A stretch of 44,485 bases of DNA from Streptacidiphilus pinicola. Lineage in GTDB: Bacteria; Actinomycetota; Actinomycetes; Streptomycetales; Streptomycetaceae. The notes under the pieces were generated by a model that was not told where the DNA came from, searched no databases, and worked only from the letters and a program-made list of their open reading frames with translations. The DNA is taken from NCBI RefSeq assembly GCF_003258295.1, contig NZ_QKYN01000128.1, positions 203-44,687 on the forward strand, read 5' to 3'. The position numbers were made by a program, and so were the translations under genes. This document shows positions 15,831-22,640 of this stretch, piece by piece (position 1 is the stretch's first letter; each line of letters begins with the position of its first letter).

Positions 15831-17156
15831 CTAGGCAGCCGGCAGCTCGATCTGGGCGCCGAGGGCGCGGAGCTTGTCCATGAAGTTCTCGTAGCCGCGG
15901 TTGATCAGGTCGATGCCGTGGACCTGCGAGGTGCCCTGGGCCGCCAGCGCGGCGATCAGGTAGGAGAAGCCGCCGCGGAGGTCCGGGATGACCAGCTCGG
16001 CGCCCTGGAGCTTGGACGGGCCGGAGACCACCGCGGAGTGCAGGAAGTTGCGCTGGCCGAAGCGGCACGGCGTGCCGCCGAGGCACTCGCGGTAGAGCTG
16101 GATGTGCGCGCCCATCTGGTTCAGCGCGGAGGTGAAGCCCAGGCGGGACTCGTAGACCGTCTCGTGGACGATGGAGAGGCCGGAGGCCTGCGTCAGGGCG
16201 ACGACCAGCGGCTGCTGCCAGTCGGTCTGGAAGCCGGGGTGGACGTCGGTCTCCAGCGCGATGGCCTTGAGCTCGCCGCCGGGGTGCCAGAAGCGGATGC
16301 CCTCGTCGTCGACCGAGAAGGCGCCGCCGACCTTCCGGAAGGTGTTCAGGAAGGTCATCATCTCCAGCTGGCGGGCACCGCGCACGTAGATGTCACCCTG
16401 CGTCGCCAGCGCCGCGCACGCCCAGGAGGCCGCCTCCAGGCGGTCCGGGATGGCCCGGTGGTTGTAGCCGCCGAGGCGGTCCACGCCGGTGATCAGGATG
16501 GTGCGGTCGGTGCCCATGGAGATGATCGCGCCCATCTTCTGCAGCACGCAGATGAGGTCGACGATCTCCGGCTCGATGGCCGCGTTGCGCAGCTCGGTGA
16601 CGCCCTCCGCCAGCACCGCGGTCAGCAGGACCTGCTCGGTCGCGCCCACCGAGGGGTACGGGAGCTCGATCTTGCAGCCGCGCAGCCGCTGCGGCGCGTT
16701 CAGCACGGTGCCCTGCGGGTGCTTCTCGATGACCGCGCCGAACTGGCGCAGCACGTCGAAGTGGAAGTCGACCGGGCGACCGCCGATGTCGCAGCCGCCG
16801 AGGCCGGGGATGAAGGCGTGGCCGAGCCGGTGCAGCAGGGGGCCGCAGAACAGGATCGGGATCCGCGAGCTGCCCGCGTGCGCGTCGATGTCGGCGACGT
16901 TGGCGCTCTCGACGTAGGTCGGGTCGAGCACCAGCTCGCCCTCCTCCTCGCCGGCGCGCACGGTGACGCCGTGGAGCTGCAGCAGGCCGCGGACGACCTT
17001 GACGTCGCGGATGTCCGGGACGTTGCGCAGTCGGCTCGGTTCGTGACCCAGCAGGGCCGCCACCATGGCCTTGGGCACGAGGTTCTTCGCGCCGCGGACA
17101 CGGATCTCACCCTCCAGCGGCGTTCCGCCGTGGACGATCAGGACGTCGTCGGTCAT
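15831..17156 (-). CDS. murA: UDP-N-acetylglucosamine 1-carboxyvinyltransferase MurA
   Basis: Catalyses the first committed step of peptidoglycan synthesis, transfer of enolpyruvate from PEP to UDP-GlcNAc. The 441-residue product shows the N-terminal GAKNLVPKAMVAALL (with the catalytic Lys of the family's KN motif), the active loop PGLGGCDIGGRPVDFHF with Cys122 in the fosfomycin-reactive position, and the C-terminal IPDLRGGFSYLIAALAAQG. Having Cys, not Asp, at this position predicts fosfomycin sensitivity of the enzyme, unlike mycobacterial MurA. ATG 17156 is the family start; upstream in-frame sequence is not protein-like. Confidence 0.95.
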   Translation of the reverse strand: MTDDVLIVHGGTPLEGEIRVRGAKNLVPKAMVAALLGHEPSRLRNVPDIRDVKVVRGLLQLHGVTVRAGEEEGELVLDPTYVESANVADIDAHAGSSRIPILFCGPLLHRLGHAFIPGLGGCDIGGRPVDFHFDVLRQFGAVIEKHPQGTVLNAPQRLRGCKIELPYPSVGATEQVLLTAVLAEGVTELRNAAIEPEIVDLICVLQKMGAIISMGTDRTILITGVDRLGGYNHRAIPDRLEAASWACAALATQGDIYVRGARQLEMMTFLNTFRKVGGAFSVDDEGIRFWHPGGELKAIALETDVHPGFQTDWQQPLVVALTQASGLSIVHETVYESRLGFTSALNQMGAHIQLYRECLGGTPCRFGQRNFLHSAVVSGPSKLQGAELVIPDLRGGFSYLIAALAAQGTSQVHGIDLINRGYENFMDKLRALGAQIELPAA

Positions 17157-17409
17157 GTTCTCGCGATCCTGGGGAGGTCGGTGGAGTCGGATGGTCAAGA
17201 TGCGCAAGGGTGCACGCATCCTGAGAGATGGTAATGGTCGTGTCCACGGTTCCTGACCGCCCCCGTTTCGCTTCGTCCCTGGCCGGGCGGGAGTTCGGGG
17301 GTTGGACCCTGTGGGCAAGGTCACGCCAAACCGGCCGGGGACGGCGAGTGGCAGGCGTACCTGCGCGTTCGAATGCCGTCGGCGGGCCTGGTGCGGGATC
17401 ATGTCTGGC

Positions 17410-17979
17410 ATGACGGAGCCCGTCTCGTTCACCGGACGTCTGCTCGTGGCCACGCCGGCCATGACCGATCCCAATTTCGACCGCGTGGTGATCCTGCTGC
17501 TGGACCACGACGCGGAGGGCTCGCTCGGCGTCGTGCTGAACCGGCCGACGCCGGTCGAGGTCGGCGCGGTGCTGGAGCCGTGGGCCGACTTCGCCGGGGA
17601 GCCGCCGGTGATCTTCCAGGGCGGTCCGGTGGGGCTGGACTCCGCGCTGGCGCTGGCGGTCGTCCCGGGGGAGCAGGGCGAGGAGGAGGTGCTGGGCTGG
17701 CGCCGGGTGCACGGCGCGATCGGCCTGGTGGACCTGGAGGCGCCGCCGGAGCTGCTGGCGGGGGAGCTCGGCGCGCTGCGGGTCTTCGCCGGCTACGCGG
17801 GGTGGGCGCCGGGTCAGCTGGAGGACGAGCTGAAGGAGGGCGCCTGGTTCGTGGTGGACTCCGAGCCCGGCGACGTCTCGGCCCCGGCGCCGGAGCGGCT
17901 GTGGCGGGCGGTGCTGCGCCGGCAGCGCGGCGAGCTGGCCCTGGTGGCGACGTACGCGGACGACCCGAGCCTGAACTGA
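17410..17979 (+). CDS. YqgE/AlgH family protein (DUF179)
   Basis: 189 residues matching DUF179: FTGRLLVATPAMTDPNFDRVVILLLDHDAEGSLGVVLNRPT at the N-terminus, FQGGPVG in the middle, and RVFAGYAGWAPGQLEDEL, the most conserved segment, near residue 128. The family is widespread; AlgH was named for alginate regulation in Pseudomonas but its biochemical role is unknown. The second ATG (17410) is used; ATG 17401 three codons earlier is possible. It is divergent from murA. Confidence 0.88.
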   Translation: MTEPVSFTGRLLVATPAMTDPNFDRVVILLLDHDAEGSLGVVLNRPTPVEVGAVLEPWADFAGEPPVIFQGGPVGLDSALALAVVPGEQGEEEVLGWRRVHGAIGLVDLEAPPELLAGELGALRVFAGYAGWAPGQLEDELKEGAWFVVDSEPGDVSAPAPERLWRAVLRRQRGELALVATYADDPSLN

Positions 17980-18024
17980 TGCGACCGTGTGAGCGGGGCT
18001 GGACGGTTCCGCACCGCCCCGAAC

Positions 18025-18030
18025 TAGACT
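18025..18030 (+). promoter_or_regulatory. -10 element of the DUF3039 gene, leaderless arrangement
   Basis: TAGACT ends 8 bases before the ATG; TGGACG (18000-18005) is a near-consensus -35 with a 19-bp spacer. No ribosome-binding site is present in the gap. Confidence 0.5.
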
Positions 18031-18038
18031 TGGCCGGC

Positions 18039-18317
18039 ATGAGCACCCTTGAGCCCGAGCGCGCGACCGGAACCGGCACCCTGATCGAGGAGGTCCCGCA
18101 GACCTCCCATGGCGACGGCGACCACGAGCGCTTCGCGCACTATGCCGACAAGAACAAGATCATGGAGAGCGCGCTGAACGGCACGCCCGTGGTCGCGCTC
18201 TGCGGCAAGGTGTGGGTGCCCAGCCGGGACCCGAAGAAGTACCCCGTCTGTCCCCTGTGCAAGGAGATCTGGGAGGGCATGGACGGCGGGGACGACGACA
18301 AGGGCAAGGGCAAGTAA
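18039..18317 (+). CDS. DUF3039 family small zinc-ribbon-like protein
   Basis: 92 residues with the DUF3039 core: HERFAHYADKNKIMESALNGTPVVALCGKVWVPSRDP followed by CPLCKEIWEGM. The three cysteines (ALCG and CPLC) probably bind zinc. Acidic/Lys-rich tail DDDKGKGK. The family is actinobacterial and uncharacterised. No ribosome-binding site; likely leaderless. Confidence 0.85.
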   Translation: MSTLEPERATGTGTLIEEVPQTSHGDGDHERFAHYADKNKIMESALNGTPVVALCGKVWVPSRDPKKYPVCPLCKEIWEGMDGGDDDKGKGK

Positions 18318-18348
18318 CCCTCCCTCGTCGATCTCCGACGCGGCCGGC

Positions 18349-18364
18349 AATGGTCTAGTCCTTC
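18349..18364 (+). promoter_or_regulatory. DasR-like operator (dre site) upstream of the hexosaminidase
   Basis: The 16-mer has the core TGGTCTAGTCCT (18351-18362), 10 of 12 matches to the dre core TGGTCTAGACCA recognised by the GlcNAc-responsive GntR regulator DasR. It lies 27 bp upstream of the GH20 start, a position suited to repression. DasR is known to control chitin/GlcNAc genes in Streptomyces, so site and target agree. Confidence 0.6.
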
Positions 18365-18391
18365 CTGGGGGCGGCGGGGCAGGATGAGGCC

Positions 18392-19990
18392 ATGGACCTC
18401 ATCCCCGCGCCGTTGTCCCTCGCCCGGCCCGCCGGAACGTTCCCCCTCACCGCCACCACCGCGCTCGACGGCGGCCCGGGCGCCGAGTCCGTCGCCGCCT
18501 GGCTCCGCGCCGAGCTGGGCGCCGCCGCCGGCCTGCCGCTGCCGCCCGGCTCCGGCGGCATCCGGCTCGACCTCGACGGCAGCCTCGCGGCGGAGGGCTA
18601 CCGCCTGGTGGTGGACGCGGGCGGGGTCAGGCTGAGCGGCGGCAGCGCAGCCGGTCTGTTCTGGGGCGCGCAGACGCTGCGCCAACTGCTCGGTCCTGAC
18701 GCGTACCGCCGCGGCGCGGTCCGGACGGACGGCTGGGCGCTGCCGCACGTCACCGTCGAGGACGCGCCGCGCTTCGGCTGGCGCGGCATGCTGCTGGACG
18801 TCGCCCGGCACTTCCTGCCCAAGGCGGACGTGCTGCGCTACGTCGACCTCATCGCCGCCCACAAGCTCAACGTGCTGCACCTGCACCTGACCGACGACCA
18901 GGGCTGGCGCGTGGAGATCCGCCGCTACCCCCGGCTCACCGAGACCGGCTCCTGGCGCGAGCGCTCCATGGTCGGCTTCCGCGACGGCGGCCGCCGCGAC
19001 GACCGCCCGCACGGCGGCTACTACACCCAGGACGACCTGCGCGAGATCGTCGCTTACGCCGCGGCCCGGCACATCACCGTCGTCCCCGAGATCGACATCC
19101 CCGGCCACTCCCAGGCCGCGATCGCCGCGTACCCCGAGCTCGGCAACCACGACGTCGTCGACACCGCCGCGCTGGCCACCTTCACGGACTGGGGCGTCAA
19201 CCCGAACGTGCTGAACGTCGAGGACGGCACGCTGCGCTTCTACGAGCACGTCCTGGAGGAGGTGCTGGAGCTCTTCCCGTCCGCCTTCGTCCACCTCGGC
19301 GGGGACGAGTGCCCCAAGGACCAGTGGCGCGCGAGCGCGTCCGCGCAGGCGCGGATCAAGGAGCTGGGCCTGGCCGACGAGGACGGGCTGCAGAGCTGGT
19401 TCATTCGCCACTTCGACCGCTGGCTCGCGGCGCGCGGCCGTCGCCTGATCGGGTGGGACGAGATCCTGGAGGGCGGGTTGGCCCCCGGTGCCGCGGTCTC
19501 CTCGTGGCGGGGGTACGAGGGCGGAATCGCGGCGGCGCGGGCAGGGCATGACGTCGTGATGTGTCCCGAGCAGCACGTGTACCTCGACCACCGGGAGTCC
19601 GCGCTGGCGGAGGAGCCGATCCCGGTCGGGTACGTACGGACGCTGGAGGACGTCTACCGCTACGAGCCGCTGCCGCCGGAGCTGCGTCAGGACGAGGCGG
19701 CCGCCCGGCACGTGATCGGCACTCAGGCGAACGTCTGGACGGAGTTCATGGACGATGTCCGGTCCGTCGACTACCACGCCTTCCCGCGGCTCGCCGCGTT
19801 CGCCGAGGTGGCCTGGTCGGACCTGCCGCAGGATCCCGAGGCGCGGGACTACGCCGGCTTCGCGGAGCGCATGACGGCCCACTACGCCCGCCTCGACGCC
19901 ATGGGCGTGGAGTACCGGCACCCCGACGGGCCCCGTCCCTGGCAGCGCCGTCCCGGGGTGCTGGGCCGGCCGGTCGACGGACGACCCTGA
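18392..19990 (+). CDS. Beta-N-acetylhexosaminidase (GH20)
   Basis: Releases terminal GlcNAc/GalNAc from chito-oligosaccharides or glycans. The 532-residue product has an N-terminal GH20b domain (about 5-115), then the catalytic barrel: RGMLLDVARHFLPK, LNVLHLHLTDDQGWRVEI, PEIDIPGHSQAA and the catalytic Asp305-Glu306 pair in HLGGDECPK; Trp-rich substrate-pocket segments (SSWRGYEGG, TQANVWTEF) follow. No clear signal peptide is present, so it may act in the cytoplasm on imported chitobiose-type sugars. RBS GGATGAGG precedes the ATG. The DasR-like site upstream ties it to GlcNAc metabolism. Confidence 0.93.
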   Translation: MDLIPAPLSLARPAGTFPLTATTALDGGPGAESVAAWLRAELGAAAGLPLPPGSGGIRLDLDGSLAAEGYRLVVDAGGVRLSGGSAAGLFWGAQTLRQLLGPDAYRRGAVRTDGWALPHVTVEDAPRFGWRGMLLDVARHFLPKADVLRYVDLIAAHKLNVLHLHLTDDQGWRVEIRRYPRLTETGSWRERSMVGFRDGGRRDDRPHGGYYTQDDLREIVAYAAARHITVVPEIDIPGHSQAAIAAYPELGNHDVVDTAALATFTDWGVNPNVLNVEDGTLRFYEHVLEEVLELFPSAFVHLGGDECPKDQWRASASAQARIKELGLADEDGLQSWFIRHFDRWLAARGRRLIGWDEILEGGLAPGAAVSSWRGYEGGIAAARAGHDVVMCPEQHVYLDHRESALAEEPIPVGYVRTLEDVYRYEPLPPELRQDEAAARHVIGTQANVWTEFMDDVRSVDYHAFPRLAAFAEVAWSDLPQDPEARDYAGFAERMTAHYARLDAMGVEYRHPDGPRPWQRRPGVLGRPVDGRP

Positions 19991-20020
19991 CCTTCCGCGC
20001 AAAAGGGGCAGTTGTCACAT

Positions 20021-20036
20021 CCGGGCCCCCGCCCGG
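20021..20036 (+). terminator. Weak hairpin after the hexosaminidase gene
   Basis: CCGGGC-CCCC-GCCCGG, followed by GTCTT. The stem is short (6 bp) and the T run poor, so termination is uncertain. Confidence 0.35.
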
Positions 20037-20109
20037 GTCTTCACATCCCGTGTGCAATGGTTGTGCTTCCACGCCACAAACAGGAGGGTGCGCGGCAGGT
20101 GCGTTTCCA

Positions 20110-20120
20110 CGTACCGTACG
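20110..20120. promoter_or_regulatory. Palindrome upstream of the xanthine-dehydrogenase-like operon
   Basis: CGTAC-C-GTACG, a perfect 5-bp-arm palindrome 46 bp before the first gene; a candidate regulator-binding site. Confidence 0.35.
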
Positions 20121-20166
20121 GCCAGGAGGGTGGCGGTGTGAGCAGCCCGAGCACGGTGGGACACGA

Positions 20167-21036
20167 GTGAACCAGACGATCATGCTCCCGGCCTCGCTGG
20201 ACGAGGCCGTCAGCGCCATGGCGGAGTCGCCTGGCGCGGTGCCGGTCGCGGGCGGGACCGACCTGATGGGGGCGGTCAACGCCGGGCTGCTGCGCCCGAT
20301 GGCGCTGCTGGGGTTGGGTCGGGTCACCGAACTCAGGGGCTGGCAGTACCAGGACGGCGCGGCGCTGCTCGGCGCCGGGCTCACCCACGCCCGCATGGCC
20401 CGCCCGGACTTCGCCGCACTGATCCCCGCGCTCGCCGAGGCCGCCGCGACCGTCGGCCCGCCGCAGGTGCGCAACGTCGGCACGCTCGGCGGCAACATCG
20501 TCAGCGCCCACCCGGCCGGCGACACCCTGCCGGTGCTGGCCGCGCTGGAGGCCACGGTGACGCTGGTGGGTCCGGAGGGTGGCCGGGAGGTGGCGGTCAG
20601 TCACCTGCTGACCGGCCTGGACCCGTTGCGTTCGGGCGAGTTGCTGGCATATGTCCGAGTTCCGCTGCTGCACGCGCCCCAGGTCTTCCTCAAGGCCGGC
20701 GGTCGCACCGGCCCCTCCCGCGCCGTCGCCTCCGTCTCGCTGGTGCTGGACCCGGCCCGCCGCGCCGTGCGCTGCGCGGTCGGCGCGGTCGCGCCGGTCC
20801 CGCTGCGGCCGCTGGAGGCCGAGCAGTGGGTGGCCGGCTGCATCGACTGGGACGGGGAGCGTACCGTCGACCCGGGGGTGGCGCAGGCGTTCGGCGAGTA
20901 CGTCGCCTCCGCGTGCGTACCCGACGCCGGGACCGAGGGCGGAGCTGCTAGAACGGATGCCGCACCCACGGCGGCACGGCTCCGGCGTACCGTGTCCGTA
21001 CTGGCCCGCCGCGCACTCGGGAGGGCGCTGAAGTGA
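20167..21036 (+). CDS. FAD-binding subunit of a xanthine dehydrogenase-family (molybdo-flavo) enzyme
   Basis: 289 residues of the CoxM/XdhC-type medium subunit. PVAGGTDLMGAVNAGLLRP (residues about 27-45) is the FAD_binding_5 motif; GPPQVRNVGTLGGNIVSAHPAGDTLPVL (about 98-125) is the second, strongly conserved FAD segment. The CO_deh_flav_C domain follows (about 165-230). It normally passes electrons from the iron-sulfur subunit to an acceptor. GTG 20167 with GGTGGGA upstream is the start. The stop overlaps the next start as GTGA (21033-21036), so translation is coupled. Confidence 0.9.
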   Translation: MNQTIMLPASLDEAVSAMAESPGAVPVAGGTDLMGAVNAGLLRPMALLGLGRVTELRGWQYQDGAALLGAGLTHARMARPDFAALIPALAEAAATVGPPQVRNVGTLGGNIVSAHPAGDTLPVLAALEATVTLVGPEGGREVAVSHLLTGLDPLRSGELLAYVRVPLLHAPQVFLKAGGRTGPSRAVASVSLVLDPARRAVRCAVGAVAPVPLRPLEAEQWVAGCIDWDGERTVDPGVAQAFGEYVASACVPDAGTEGGAARTDAAPTAARLRRTVSVLARRALGRALK

Positions 21037-22640
21037 CGGACTTTCTGACTTCCCCACAGGGGTTCGGCGCGGACGACTCACCGCGCACCTCCTACACCCT
21101 GCGCGTCAACGGCGTGGAGCGCCCGGTCGCCGACGCGTGGATCGGCGAGAGCCTGCTCTACGTGCTGCGCGAGCGGCTCGGCCTCGCGGGTGCCAAGGGC
21201 GGTTGCGAGCAGGGCGAGTGCGGCGCCTGCTCGGTGCAGGTGGACGGCCAGCTGACCGCCGCCTGCCTGGTCCCGGCCGCGCTCGCGGAGGGCGTCGAGG
21301 TCCGCACCGTCGAGGGCCTGGCCGAGGAGGGCGTGCCCTCCGACGTGCAGCAGGCGCTGGCCGAGAGCGGCGCGGTGCAGTGCGGCTACTGCGCGCCCGG
21401 CCTGGCGATGGCCGTGCACGACCTGCTGGAGCGCAACCACCACCCCAGCGAGCTGGAGTCCCGTCAGGCGCTGTGCGGCAACCTCTGCCGCTGCACCGGC
21501 TACCGGGGCGCGCTCGCCGCCGTCCAGGCCGTCGCCGCGGCCCGCGCGGACGTCGAGGAGTCGTCGGACGACGACGTCGCCCCGACCCCGTTCTTCGGCG
21601 ACGGCGTGATCGAGGCGACCGCTCCGGCCGAGCAGCTCGTCCCGGCCCAGGCCGAGCACGTCGACCCGTACGACTACGACGCCCTCGACGGCGCGGACGC
21701 GATCGCCGACGACGGCTACGACGTGGACGCGGAGCTGCCCGTCTACGTCGACGTGCCGCCGCAGCACGGGGGTTACGAGAGCTACGAGACGCCCGGCTAC
21801 CCGCAGCAGGAGAGCTATCCGCAGCAGGGGTACGCCACCGGCACCTACGACCAGCCGTACGAGCAGCCGCACGAGCCGTCGCCGGGGGAGGGCCCCTATC
21901 CGGGCGGCCCGTTCGGCGGGCGCTTCCCTACCCAGTCGGACGGCGCCGCCGGCGAGGCGGTCGGCCCGCGGGATCCGGGCGCGGGGGAGTACCACCCCGA
22001 CTACGGCACGGGCCCGTACCCGACCGGCGAGTTCCACGTCGGCGAGTACGCCACAGGCCAGTTCGACACCGGGCAGTTCGCCAGCGACCAGTTCGCGACG
22101 GGCCGGTTCCCGGTCGTCGACTACGCCGGAGCCGGTGCGGACTACGCGCACCAGGAGTACGCCACCGGCGAGTACCCGATGCCGAGCGTGCCCGAACAGG
22201 GCGGCCAGGCCGGGCAGGCGGAGGCGCTGACCCAGACCGGCGAGCTGCGGCTGGCCGCGGGGCTGGGCGCCGGCCTCGGGGCCGGCATGCGGGCCCAGGC
22301 GGCCGCGCGGCGGCTGGCCGAGGCCCCCGCCTCGACCGCGGCGACCGCGACGGCCACGGCCACCACCGCGACGGCCCCGACCTCCTTCGGCGGCGCGGCG
22401 ACCAGCGCCGCCGGGCTCCCGACCGACGTCACCGGGTCCTTCCACGTGGGCACGCTCTCGGTGCCCGCCGACACCACGGGCTCGTTCCATGTCGGCACTC
22501 TCGCCGACCACGGCGGCGTCGACGCGGGCGTGCCGGCCGACCTGCCCTACGACGGTGCGACCGGGGTGCCCGGTGGGCTCGACCCGGCGACCGGTGTGTA
22601 CGTCCTGCCCCACCAGCACGGCCAGGAGTCCGGTTCGTGA
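21033..22640 (+). CDS. [2Fe-2S] subunit of a xanthine dehydrogenase-family enzyme with long low-complexity C-terminal tail
   Basis: 535 residues; normal small subunits are about 160-180. Residues 20-170 are complete: plant-ferredoxin cluster cysteines C58, C63, C66 and C78, and the second cluster C117, C120, C152 and C154 (CGYC, CRCTGY). From about 172 onward the protein is acidic and disordered, with at least seven aromatic-x-TG-x-aromatic units between 267 and 381 (YATGTY, YGTGPY, YPTGEF, YATGQF, FDTGQF, FATGRF, YATGEY), an Ala/Thr-rich stretch (about 408-460) and a twice-repeated TGSFHVGTL (467-475, 482-490). The tail has no known domain. It is coupled to both neighbours by GTGA overlaps. 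The tail could scaffold, phase-separate or tether the complex; that is speculation. Confidence 0.88.
   Translation: MTDFLTSPQGFGADDSPRTSYTLRVNGVERPVADAWIGESLLYVLRERLGLAGAKGGCEQGECGACSVQVDGQLTAACLVPAALAEGVEVRTVEGLAEEGVPSDVQQALAESGAVQCGYCAPGLAMAVHDLLERNHHPSELESRQALCGNLCRCTGYRGALAAVQAVAAARADVEESSDDDVAPTPFFGDGVIEATAPAEQLVPAQAEHVDPYDYDALDGADAIADDGYDVDAELPVYVDVPPQHGGYESYETPGYPQQESYPQQGYATGTYDQPYEQPHEPSPGEGPYPGGPFGGRFPTQSDGAAGEAVGPRDPGAGEYHPDYGTGPYPTGEFHVGEYATGQFDTGQFASDQFATGRFPVVDYAGAGADYAHQEYATGEYPMPSVPEQGGQAGQAEALTQTGELRLAAGLGAGLGAGMRAQAAARRLAEAPASTAATATATATTATAPTSFGGAATSAAGLPTDVTGSFHVGTLSVPADTTGSFHVGTLADHGGVDAGVPADLPYDGATGVPGGLDPATGVYVLPHQHGQESGS

Noticed and set aside
22430..22505. TGSFHVGTL repeats resembling an encapsulin cargo-loading peptide
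   Set aside because: The resemblance to known loading peptides is slight, the motif is not at the very C-terminus, and no encapsulin shell gene is in the window.
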